Origin: 2-01-FULL-41-14 sp046317875
Lineage (GTDB): Bacteria; Pseudomonadota; Alphaproteobacteria; UBA7879; UBA5542
Direction: 5' to 3'
Assembly: GCA_046317875.1 (NCBI GenBank)
Contig: JBKCVN010000025.1
Location: forward strand, 1 to 64,000
DNA: 64,000 bases
Positions within the stretch are counted from its first letter, which is position 1. Each line of letters begins with the position of its first letter. The position numbers and the translations under genes were made by a program. A model generated the notes under the pieces. The model was not told the origin of the DNA. It saw only the letters and a list, made by a program, of their open reading frames with translations, and did not search any database. Below are positions 1 through 7,648 of this stretch, piece after piece.

Positions 1-224
1 GATTGTAGGTACATCCAGATCATCGCAGGAGAGGTTTGGGGAACCAACTGATGGAAGCTGTTCATGATTATGGACGCAGGTCAGGATGTTCTATGGCAAC
101 CGTTGCCACGATGAGTTTTCAAGGGGCTAAATTATTTCATGAAAAGTTAGGATACGTAAGCGATTTTGAAACGGCAGGCTATACAAACAGTTCTAGCTGC
201 ATCTTTTTAAAGCGCAGCTTGTAA
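1..224 (+). pseudogene. GNAT-family N-acetyltransferase, C-terminal remnant
   Basis: The readable frame from about position 9 to 224 encodes the C-terminal half of a GNAT acetyltransferase. It has the acetyl-CoA-binding motif A (VHPDHRRRGLGNQL), then helix 3 and the typical FHEKLGYV segment before the C-terminal strand. The codon just before motif A (positions 6-8) is TAG, where family members usually carry an aromatic residue (L-W/Y-V-x-P). The gene therefore appears interrupted there, unless translation restarts at the TTG at 36, which would lack motif A. The rest of the gene lies outside the window. Substrate unknown. The neighbouring kinase remnant suggests a decaying accessory segment. 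Confidence 0.55.
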
Positions 225-243
225 TGTTTAAGTTGATTGGGAG

Positions 244-1190
244 ACAACAAGTGTCGCATATCATCTACCAGAAGACATGGTAGAGAAAATGGCAAGCATC
301 CCTTATCCTAATCAAACCCTTATTTTGTGTGAACTGATTTCTGTTGGATGCCCTAATCTTAATTATAAAATACAGTTGGAAAATCAAAACCAGCCACTGA
401 TTTTGTGTATTTATTTGCCTGATAAAGATGATGCTGATCGAGAACAAAAATTTGCAGCATTAATAGAGGAAACCGTCCTGTACCCTTAACGAATTATATA
501 GTCGTAGCTGAAGAGTATCACTTTTATGCCAGGCCCTTCAATTCGAGATCTTTTAGTGGGTGATGCTCCGTATGATCTGAGCGCGATCATGTATCAGGTG
601 GATACAATTCTCTAAAAAATTACAGATTATTCATTAAATTATAGATGCTTCCACAGGAATTCTTTGATGTTATAAAATTTGTACAGGATTGTTTGAATGA
701 GAAAAAAGTAGTATCTGCACTAGATCCTTTCTTCATTCCCCACTAACGATGACAAGCATCGCATTCATGGCGATTTTGATCCCCCCAATATTTTTGTAGA
801 TAAAATTAACGGTTCTTGCCTTGTGACCAGCTTTTGGACTGGGAATTTGCTTTTTCTCGATCTTACCTTTGGGATGTGGCTAACATGCTCAGATATGCCC
901 ATAAAGTGCCCCCTGAATTCCAGAACTCATTGTGATGCCTTGCAAGAAAATGGTATCAAATTGCCTCTCGATTGGCCCATAACCGCACATTTATTAATTT
1001 TTATCATCGTTGCTTGGCCTTCTTAAACGATCGAACTCTCAATGTCACCCGAACAATTAAAGAAAAGCCGCGAGAAGAGGTTGGAAACCTATTGCATAGC
1101 GTGATTTCTGGTTGCGCTTTTTCTGAATTAATGTTGGTGGAACTACTAGCAAAACAAAGGCTAAATTTTCTAAACAGATGTAGTTATTAA
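244..1190 (+). pseudogene. Aminoglycoside phosphotransferase-like (APH/choline kinase fold) pseudogene
   Basis: Pieces of one APH-fold kinase can be read in order across changing frames. The N-lobe lies in 244-486 (ISVGCPNLNYKIQL, then a REQKFAALIEE helix). A middle piece near 526-615 reads IRDLLVGDAPYDLSAIMYQ and ends in a stop. The catalytic loop HGDFDPPNIFVDK lies near 763-800. The metal-binding DWEFAFSRSYLWDVANMLRY segment is in another frame near 836-897, and the C-terminal helices lie in 972-1187. At least three frame changes or stops separate these motifs, so no active kinase can be made. Such kinases phosphorylate small hydroxylated molecules; the original substrate cannot be told. 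Confidence 0.7.
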
Positions 1191-1318
1191 ACAAATTCAC
1201 AAACTAATTCCAAAATAGAAAATTAATTTTCTTCTTTTTTCAAAAATATATTTGACCTTTTTATAAATTATGTTATTTTATATTTAATAAATTGATATTT
1301 TTTATCGATATTTAAGTT

Positions 1319-1846
1319 ATGGTTGAGTATAGCATTCCACTAAAAAAGAATAGTAGCCTAAGATCTGAAAACAGATGTGTTCAGACTTGGGTTTCTTTCT
1401 TTAGTATATTAAGAAACCTCCCAAAAGAAGAATATGTACGATATACCGAAGGTTTTTTGTTGTCGTTAAAGAAAGAAACCGATTTATCCTTAGATGTCTT
1501 AATTTCCACCATTCTTAAATCTTCTGATTTAAAATTTTATTTTCAACAAAGTTTCTCTGAGTTTGGTCAGGAAAGTATATTTTATCTTTTGGAGCGTATC
1601 GGCCAAATGTGGCCCCAAGAAAAAGAAATAGCTCTACGACTGAAAAATATTATTGAAAAAAATCCCTCCAGGCTTCAGTCAAAAACCAGTTGGTTCCAAG
1701 CCATTTCTTTGGATTTTTTTAATTATTTAATAACAGGGAAGCGAACCGAAATGTACATCGAAAATTTTTCTAAAAAGCCTATCTCGAGGAAGACATTAGA
1801 AAATATTCTCACATTTCCCCTTGCAAAAAAACACTTGAACTCATAG
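1319..1846 (+). CDS. Hypothetical protein
   Basis: An open frame of 175 codons starting at ATG 1319, after about 120 bp of very AT-rich sequence that probably holds its promoter. The product is mostly predicted helical, mildly basic and lacks a signal peptide or membrane segment, so it is probably cytoplasmic. I recognise no family. The start has no strong Shine-Dalgarno sequence. The following small gene (start 1871) lies 24 bp downstream on the same strand and may be co-transcribed. It could be a lineage-restricted protein; the function is unknown. Confidence 0.55.
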   Translation: MVEYSIPLKKNSSLRSENRCVQTWVSFFSILRNLPKEEYVRYTEGFLLSLKKETDLSLDVLISTILKSSDLKFYFQQSFSEFGQESIFYLLERIGQMWPQEKEIALRLKNIIEKNPSRLQSKTSWFQAISLDFFNYLITGKRTEMYIENFSKKPISRKTLENILTFPLAKKHLNS

Positions 1847-1870
1847 ATAGTATTTAAGGTGGAAATTAAA

Positions 1871-2161
1871 ATGTCAGTTAAAAGTAAATACTTTGATAAA
1901 AATAACCTTGATAATCATAACTTAGGTCAACCTACAGTTGATCCCACTTTTTCTCCCACACCTTGTGCCGACTATAAGAACCTAACATTTTTTTTGGAAA
2001 GAACATCCGAGTCCATTCGCCGCGCAAGTAGCATGATTCAACAGCTAGAATCTGAGGTTGGTCGATTAAAGTACGAGCTAATGGCCACCGAAAATGAATA
2101 CAAAAACTTGAAACACGTGGCACATGATTTTGAAGCAGAGCTAACTAATCGCGCAGAATAG
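1871..2161 (+). CDS. Hypothetical small coiled-coil protein
   Basis: Encodes 96 residues. ATG 1871 is preferred to an in-frame GTG at 1859 because the purine-rich AAGGTGG at 1856-1862 then sits at a sensible Shine-Dalgarno distance. The N-terminal 40 residues are polar and Asn/Pro-rich. Residues about 45-96 form a heptad-like amphipathic helix (IQQLESEVGRLKYELMA and following), indicating a coiled coil that probably oligomerises. No signal peptide. It follows the unknown gene ending at 1846 and probably shares its transcript. Function unknown. Confidence 0.55.
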   Translation: MSVKSKYFDKNNLDNHNLGQPTVDPTFSPTPCADYKNLTFFLERTSESIRRASSMIQQLESEVGRLKYELMATENEYKNLKHVAHDFEAELTNRAE

Positions 2162-2322
2162 AATATCATATAGTTATAATTGATTTTTTCCATAAAAATT
2201 CAAACTAAAATGTTTTAATCTGTACTAAATTATACTTCTTAACTGATATTCCCTTTATCGTCCAACCATAACCGTGAAGATTATATAGTAATAATAATTC
2301 TACGCACCTTGAACATGTGCCT

Positions 2323-3180
2323 CTAAGATAAAGGACTTGTGAAACATGGATTTTTTCTTGAATCCGTTCTAATACAGTATGGGCATGAAACATCAATCAC
2401 GTAATCAGGGCTTGAATATTCTTCCTCGCTCAACGGAGACCGACATCTGAAGCACAAACGTGCATCAGTTGGGCAAAGATTTGGATTAACCGCTACGCGA
2501 TGGTCAAAAACAAAGCAATCACCTTCCCAAAAGGCACCACCGCATTCTTCAAAGTATTTTAAAATACCACCATCAATTTGATAAACCTCTTTAAATCCTT
2601 CTTTTTCCAGGTAAGGGGCAGCTTTTTCACAACGAATTCCCCCCGTACAAAAGGTAACGACTGGTTTGTCTTTTAAAGATGGGTCTAATTTTTTTACAGC
2701 CTCAGGAAATTCACGGAATGTATCAATATGGGGATTGATCGCATTTTTAAAAGTCCCCAATTTAATTTCATACTCGTTGCGTGTATCTAATAGAACAACC
2801 TCTTTACCGCTTTCCAGCCATTCTTTTAAAATAGCAGGTTTTAGGTGGGGTGAAGTATAAGTCTGGGGTTGAATATCGTTAATACCAAAAGCAATAGCTT
2901 CTTTTTTAAGGCGAACGAGCATGCGGTTAAAAGGTTGACGATCAGATATGCTTTCTTTTATGGGCAAATTTTGAAATAAAGGGTCTGCTTCAAAGTAGGA
3001 CATAATAGAATCAATCGAGGGTCGGGATCCGGCCAGCATTAAATTGATTCCTTCGGGGCTTAGTAGGATCGTGCCTTTTAACCCGAGCTTGAGGCATTTT
3101 TCTTTTAAGCGCCTGCGTAGTGTGTCTAAATCATCTAGCGCTACAAATTTGTATACCGAAATATTAATCACTTGTGTCAT
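2323..3180 (-). CDS. trhO: tRNA uridine(34) hydroxylase TrhO (YceA), rhodanese-domain
   Basis: A 285-residue protein of the TrhO/YceA family, which catalyses oxygen-dependent 5-hydroxylation of U34 in certain tRNAs. An N-terminal alpha/beta domain (about 1-95, with GLKGTILLSPEGIN) precedes a rhodanese domain (about 115-215) whose active-site loop FCTGGIRCEK carries the catalytic Cys. A Cys-rich C-terminal tail follows (CPTDARLCFRCRSPL, then CPYC). ATG 3180 is chosen over an upstream extension to 3246 because the family begins at this point. It is divergent from the secreted-protein gene starting at 3235, so both promoters lie in about 55 bp. Length is normal and no key residue is missing. Confidence 0.9.
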   Translation of the reverse strand: MTQVINISVYKFVALDDLDTLRRRLKEKCLKLGLKGTILLSPEGINLMLAGSRPSIDSIMSYFEADPLFQNLPIKESISDRQPFNRMLVRLKKEAIAFGINDIQPQTYTSPHLKPAILKEWLESGKEVVLLDTRNEYEIKLGTFKNAINPHIDTFREFPEAVKKLDPSLKDKPVVTFCTGGIRCEKAAPYLEKEGFKEVYQIDGGILKYFEECGGAFWEGDCFVFDHRVAVNPNLCPTDARLCFRCRSPLSEEEYSSPDYVIDVSCPYCIRTDSRKNPCFTSPLS

Positions 3181-3234
3181 ACTTTGATCCTCAATAAGAT
3201 GTAGAAAATACATAGATAAAATAAGGACGAGATT

Positions 3235-3597
3235 ATGCAAAGTCAAATGGAAAGGAAAATTAGGATGCGCAATATAATTTGGATTTTGTCTTTGTTGCTT
3301 TTTCTAGTGGGGGTACCAGATACATTTTCAGCTCAAGACTCAGAAGACATTGTAGACAGTAATCTTCCTGTGGACGCGACCAATCAAAGCTCAGACATGG
3401 ATTTAGCTAACAAAGACAGTAAAGTTTCAAATAAAATTTTGATGTACAGGATGTTGAATTCCCTGAGTGCAAAAAATCCTGAGACCATCGATTATTATCG
3501 TCGGTGGAAGAAAGAACGCAAGCTACAATGGTTGGCAAATCCCAAAAACTTAAAAATACCAGGAATGATTAATGAAGAAGACCCAGATATCTATTAA
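3235..3597 (+). CDS. Hypothetical secreted protein upstream of kdsD
   Basis: Encodes 120 residues, starting at ATG 3235 with AAGGA about 9 bp upstream; a later ATG at 3244 is possible. Residues 12-32 form a hydrophobic signal sequence (WILSLLLFLVGVPDTFSA), so the protein is probably exported to the periplasm. The mature part is acidic and Ser/Asp-rich, then turns basic (YYRRWKKERKLQW). I recognise no domain. Its 3' end overlaps the kdsD start by 26 bp, which suggests translational coupling with the LPS operon. In relatives other genes stand before kdsD, so this may be lineage specific. Confidence 0.6.
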   Translation: MQSQMERKIRMRNIIWILSLLLFLVGVPDTFSAQDSEDIVDSNLPVDATNQSSDMDLANKDSKVSNKILMYRMLNSLSAKNPETIDYYRRWKKERKLQWLANPKNLKIPGMINEEDPDIY

Positions 3598-4552
3598 TCC
3601 CTTTTCTTACGAGGAAGCGGCTCGTTTAGTCTTCGAGCTGGAAAAGAAAGGCTTAGAAGCTTTAAGAGATGGTTTGCCTGCTTCTTTTTCTGAGGCTATT
3701 GATCTTTTTTCCGAAATTGAGGGCCGAATTATTATAACCGGTATGGGCAAAAGCGGTCTGGTGGGTCGTAAGATTGCGTCCACTTTGGCATCCACAGGAT
3801 CACCTTCTTTTTTTCTTCATCCCGGCGAGGCAAGTCATGGGGATTTAGGTATGATTACCCAGAAAGATGCTATCCTGGCCCTTTCTAACTCGGGTGAGAC
3901 TCAAGAACTATCGGATGTAATTGCCTATAGTCGTCGTTCGGGGCTTAAGCTGGTGTGTATCACACAGGGGGCCAAAAGTGCCTTAGCCCAGGAATCTGAT
4001 ATTACCCTATTGCTTCCTTCTTTACCTGAAGCCTGTCCTAACGGGTTAGCCCCCACCACCTCTACTACCATGATGATGGCCTTGGGAGATGCCCTCGCTG
4101 TCGTGTTATTGAAGAAGCGGTCTTTCTCTAAAGATGATTTTAAATCTTTGCATCCCGGGGGTCGGTTAGGCGCACGGTTACGGAGAGTTGGTGATATTAT
4201 GCATGCGGGAGCCAAAATGCCTTTGGTTCCCGAGGGAACATCCATGGCGGATGCTCTTTTAGAAATGACCTCAAAAAGTTTAGGGTGTGTAGGTGTGGTG
4301 AATAAAAAAGGTTCATTAACAGGAATCATCACTGATGGGGACTTGAGGCGCCATATGTCTTCGAACCTATTAGAAGAAAAAGTCGACCATATCATGAATT
4401 CTGAACCTAAAACCATTCTTTCTTCTGTGCTTTTGGAAGAAGCACTACACATCATGGAAGGTAAGGTAACTGTTTTGTTTGTTCTAGATGAAACACAAGC
4501 CCCCGTAGGTGTGTTGCACATTCATGATTTATTAAGAATAGGTTTATTTTAA
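3572..4552 (+). CDS. kdsD: D-arabinose 5-phosphate isomerase (KpsF/GutQ family)
   Basis: Interconverts ribulose 5-phosphate and arabinose 5-phosphate, the first step to Kdo for the lipopolysaccharide inner core; cytoplasmic. The 326-residue product has an N-terminal SIS domain (about 30-170) with the sugar-phosphate loop GMGKSGLVGRK, and SNSGET, HPGEASHGDLG and LAPTTSTTMMMALGDALA. Two CBS domains follow (about 205-325). Length and layout match the family exactly. The start overlaps the preceding gene by 26 bp, and the stop overlaps the lptC start in TAATG, so it is part of a tight operon with lptC and lptA. Nothing is missing. Confidence 0.93.
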   Translation: MKKTQISINPFSYEEAARLVFELEKKGLEALRDGLPASFSEAIDLFSEIEGRIIITGMGKSGLVGRKIASTLASTGSPSFFLHPGEASHGDLGMITQKDAILALSNSGETQELSDVIAYSRRSGLKLVCITQGAKSALAQESDITLLLPSLPEACPNGLAPTTSTTMMMALGDALAVVLLKKRSFSKDDFKSLHPGGRLGARLRRVGDIMHAGAKMPLVPEGTSMADALLEMTSKSLGCVGVVNKKGSLTGIITDGDLRRHMSSNLLEEKVDHIMNSEPKTILSSVLLEEALHIMEGKVTVLFVLDETQAPVGVLHIHDLLRIGLF

Positions 4553-5205
4553 TGTCTTTTGATTCTGGTCCCTCTTTAGATAAAACGATTCACGATATTT
4601 ATCGGATAAAGAAGTATAAAAAATATTTTAAATATGCTGTTTTGTTATTGATAGGTTTGTCTATCGTAGGGGTGTGGCTGTGGCCGTATGTAGAAGAAAT
4701 TCCTCTTCTTTTCCTTAACCAAAAACTCTTAAAAGGCAGGCTAGAGATCAAAAACATAGATCTGAAGAAAAAATTTATTGAATCAGCTAAGTATATTGGA
4801 GGGGGTGATCGACCCTATGTTTTGATGGCGGATCGAGCCCAGCAGGTGGGGGAAGATAGGGTTGTTTTGGAACATGTGCAGGCTAGAATTACGTTAAAAA
4901 ACGGAACGATTTTATCAGTTCTCGCAGAAGGGGGAGATATACAGCTAAAAAATCAACGTCATGCCAACCTTTATGGAAATGTAAATATTATTTATGAAAA
5001 GGGTGAGACTGAGATTTCGACTCAAAAATTATTTGTTGATATGAAAGAAGGATTTTTGGATACAACGGAACCGGTAGAAGGGCTAAGTTTATATGGGTCA
5101 TTTAATGCACCCCAGGGTATTTATATTCATCAGGATAAGCAATTCTATAAATTGAAGGGGCCGTCCCATTTAACCATTAATCGCATTCAAAAGGATCCCG
5201 CATGA
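4552..5205 (+). CDS. lptC: LPS export protein LptC
   Basis: A 217-residue bitopic protein with a single N-terminal membrane helix (about residues 24-46) and a periplasmic beta-jellyroll of the LptC/DUF1239 family. LptC passes lipopolysaccharide from the LptBFG transporter to LptA. Identification rests on topology, the LYGNVNIIYEKG and similar strands, and position between kdsD and lptA, the usual alphaproteobacterial order. It starts inside the kdsD stop codon and its end overlaps lptA by 4 bp, so the three genes are translationally coupled. Sequence conservation in this family is low, so context carries part of the call. Confidence 0.85.
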   Translation: MSFDSGPSLDKTIHDIYRIKKYKKYFKYAVLLLIGLSIVGVWLWPYVEEIPLLFLNQKLLKGRLEIKNIDLKKKFIESAKYIGGGDRPYVLMADRAQQVGEDRVVLEHVQARITLKNGTILSVLAEGGDIQLKNQRHANLYGNVNIIYEKGETEISTQKLFVDMKEGFLDTTEPVEGLSLYGSFNAPQGIYIHQDKQFYKLKGPSHLTINRIQKDPA

Positions 5206-5729
5206 GCATGATTCGTTTAGTTTTTATGTGCATAAGCCTGATGTCCTGGGGAGTAATGGGAAAAACTGATCAAGATAAAAGTGAACCCATTCACATCTTT
5301 GGAGAAAATGGGATCGAGATAGATCGAGAACGTCAAGAAATCCGGGCTTTCAAAAATGCGTATGTAAAACGTGGAACCTCTACCGTTTTTGGTGATGTAA
5401 TTTATGGATATTACAAACAAGATTCAAAGGGCAAATTAAGCTTAAGCAAAGTCGATGCTCTGGGGAATGTGAAAATTACAATGCCTGATAAGGTTCTAAG
5501 GGCCCGTGAAGGAACATATGATGTGCAAAAGGATATGATTTTTTTCCAGGGTGATGTACGGGTGACTGAGAAAAATAACCACTTAAAAGGGGATTATGCC
5601 ACCATGGATCGCAAAACAGGCCAAACGCTGGTTTTGAATCATAATCCTTTAAAGGCTAAAGCTGGTTTTAATGCGCAGACTCAAAGTCAAGTTCGGGTTC
5701 TGCTTGGGGGGAAGAGGTCTGCAGAATAG
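5202..5729 (+). CDS. lptA: LPS transport periplasmic protein LptA (OstA-like)
   Basis: A 175-residue exported protein. The signal peptide is about residues 1-21 (cleaved near GVMG-KT), followed by an OstA/LptA repeat fold rich in beta strands (FGENGIEIDRERQEIRAFKNA; VDALGNVKITMPDKVLRAREGTYDV). It forms the periplasmic bridge that carries lipopolysaccharide from LptC to the outer membrane. It is last in the kdsD-lptC-lptA operon. The usual next gene, lptB, is not here: the next gene is on the opposite strand and its 3' end overlaps lptA by 62 bp. A second ATG at 5208 is an alternative start. Confidence 0.87.
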   Translation: MSMIRLVFMCISLMSWGVMGKTDQDKSEPIHIFGENGIEIDRERQEIRAFKNAYVKRGTSTVFGDVIYGYYKQDSKGKLSLSKVDALGNVKITMPDKVLRAREGTYDVQKDMIFFQGDVRVTEKNNHLKGDYATMDRKTGQTLVLNHNPLKAKAGFNAQTQSQVRVLLGGKRSAE

Positions 5730-7134
5730 CCTCTTTTAATGAAAGGGGCTTTTTCATATAAGAAGGTATTTTAATATCCCATAAATCTAATAGAGTGGGT
5801 GCAATCTGAATCGATTCTATTTTTTCTCGATAAGAAACGGGGGTTAGTCCCTTCTTATACACAATCCATACGCCCTTTGGTTGATGATAGCCTGTTCCCG
5901 GATCCCGTTCGATGAGGGAAATACCCAACTGATCGAGCCCAAGGGGTAACGCATCTTTATAAATAAACTGTTTTTCAAGGGTAAGGGTCGTTCCTTTTAA
6001 ATTGCAGTTTAAGGTATTACCTGCTTGTTTGAGGGTAAAAAGAGGTTCGTTATCTGGTGTTGTAATGGCTTTAATCAGTTGGGAAAAATGTTCGCAGTCT
6101 TGCTTGGTTTTGAAAGAAAACGCGAAATCAGGTTGCATGGCGAGATTATTTTTAACGGGGCCTTCATATCCTATCCCTTTATAAAAGTGGTCAAAGTCGG
6201 TGATACGCAGTTCACCTTTATATTCCCCCCGTTCTACGGCTTCTTGGCCCATGCTGGATGCAATCATAAGAGTATACCCCTGAGCGTCTGCGAATTGCTT
6301 GAGTTTTTTTAATTGTTGATCAGCTATTTTTAAAGCTCGAATAATATTGCGTGATTTAAACTGATCTTCGTCTGTGGTGCCTTCATAATTAAACTCTTCT
6401 GGAAAGGTGTATTTCCAGTATCGATGCATCATGCCAGCCACATGGTTCGTAAAGTACGAAGAAAAATCAGGATGGGTTTCTTGTAACAAGTGATAATAAA
6501 AATCAAACGTAACGGGGGCCTGCATAACAGGGCGTAGATTTTTATACAAAGGATTTAACTGCTCATTAATCAGATGACCCGCGAGCATAAGGGCTGTTTT
6601 GATAGAGAAGCCCTGATCGAAAAAAGACAGAAAGTCTTTGATACTGTCCCAAGAAATTTTGATTCGTGCAGGTGTTTGACCCCCATCTTTTTTCGTTTGA
6701 AGCAAATTAACCCTTTGAAAAGCTTCAAGGCTTTCGGGGTATGTCTCAGGGCTGGGTGCAAACGTATCGGGAATATAAAATTTATATTGTTTCTTTTGTT
6801 TGGGAACGGGCCAAGATTGCAAGCTTCCAAATAAACCTACAGATTTTTTAGATTTTGTTAACAGCTCCCAAATAGGGGGATAGGTGTTTTTTATGTCCTG
6901 GTTTAAAAATCGGATATTGTGTGTGTCATTATAAACCCCTCGGTGTACAGTGGGCCAGGTGCTCCAGGGGTGAAGCTCTCCTGAATCATGTGTTTCCGTT
7001 GTGTATTGATGGGCATGTCTTAGAATTTCAGCAAATGTAGAATTGGGGGTTTCTTCCATGAAATAGTCAATTACTTGCCAAGGAACTTCGTTGAGTTCGT
7101 AAAATATAACTTTTATGGGAGGGATTTGAGACAT
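5668..7134 (-). CDS. Alkaline-phosphatase-superfamily protein (type I phosphodiesterase-like)
   Basis: A 488-residue protein of the alkaline phosphatase fold, related to type I phosphodiesterases/nucleotide pyrophosphatases. Visible signs are the N-terminal strand VIFYELNEVPW, the HPWSTWPTVHRGVYNDTHNI segment at the position of the catalytic Thr, and MIASSMGQ about residue 280. Near the end it has IQIAPTLLDLWDI(K)IPSYMKKP, the usual closing motif. No signal peptide, so it is probably cytoplasmic. The substrate is unknown, and a typical metal-ligand Asp near the N-terminus reads Glu. It starts 22 bp inside the 3' end of bcp (same strand), so the two are co-transcribed, and it ends antisense over lptA. 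Confidence 0.7.
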   Translation of the reverse strand: MSQIPPIKVIFYELNEVPWQVIDYFMEETPNSTFAEILRHAHQYTTETHDSGELHPWSTWPTVHRGVYNDTHNIRFLNQDIKNTYPPIWELLTKSKKSVGLFGSLQSWPVPKQKKQYKFYIPDTFAPSPETYPESLEAFQRVNLLQTKKDGGQTPARIKISWDSIKDFLSFFDQGFSIKTALMLAGHLINEQLNPLYKNLRPVMQAPVTFDFYYHLLQETHPDFSSYFTNHVAGMMHRYWKYTFPEEFNYEGTTDEDQFKSRNIIRALKIADQQLKKLKQFADAQGYTLMIASSMGQEAVERGEYKGELRITDFDHFYKGIGYEGPVKNNLAMQPDFAFSFKTKQDCEHFSQLIKAITTPDNEPLFTLKQAGNTLNCNLKGTTLTLEKQFIYKDALPLGLDQLGISLIERDPGTGYHQPKGVWIVYKKGLTPVSYREKIESIQIAPTLLDLWDIKIPSYMKKPLSLKEAILQTSSPQAEPELDFESAH

Positions 7135-7580
7135 TTTAATACTTCATTCACATGATTGTTAACTTTAACGGACCGCCATACTTTTTCAATCTGACCTTTT
7201 TCATTAATGAGAAAAGTCGAGCGATCAATACCTTCGTAGGCCCGTCCATAGAGTGTCTTTTGGACCAGCACATTATATAGTTGACATGCTTTTTTATCGG
7301 GGTCGGATCCTAAATCAAAAGGCAACTCATATTTGGTGGAAAAACGATTATGAGATGCCAAAGAATCTTTTGAGATTCCTAAAACTAGGCAGTTGTGATG
7401 CTGAAACTTGGCCAACTGTTCCTTAAAGTCTAAGGCCTGTTGTGTGCATCCAGATGTATTATCTTTAGGATAAAAATACAGAACAATCTTTTTTCCCAGA
7501 TGTTCTTTTAAGGAAAAAACACGGTCATTGTCTGTGGGAATGCTAAACTGAGGAGCAGGGGATCCAGGCTGTAAGTCCAT
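7113..7580 (-). CDS. bcp: Thioredoxin-dependent peroxiredoxin Bcp/PrxQ
   Basis: A 155-residue peroxiredoxin of the BCP/PrxQ group, which reduces hydrogen peroxide and organic peroxides in the cytoplasm. The fold is complete: PGSPAPQFSIP at the start, YFYPKDNTSGCTQQALDF with the peroxidatic Cys45, and ERGIDRSTFLI-like YEGIDRSTFLINEKG. The resolving Cys, found five residues after Cys45 in the two-Cys members, is replaced by Leu50, so it probably works by a one-Cys route or uses Cys64. Its stop overlaps the start of the following phosphatase-fold gene by 22 bp, indicating an operon. Confidence 0.88.
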   Translation of the reverse strand: MDLQPGSPAPQFSIPTDNDRVFSLKEHLGKKIVLYFYPKDNTSGCTQQALDFKEQLAKFQHHNCLVLGISKDSLASHNRFSTKYELPFDLGSDPDKKACQLYNVLVQKTLYGRAYEGIDRSTFLINEKGQIEKVWRSVKVNNHVNEVLKCLKSLP

Positions 7581-7648
7581 ATATTATCCTATGTTTTTGT
7601 TTAAAAATATGCTATTTTTTAGATAAAATATGACCCATTATTAGGCAG

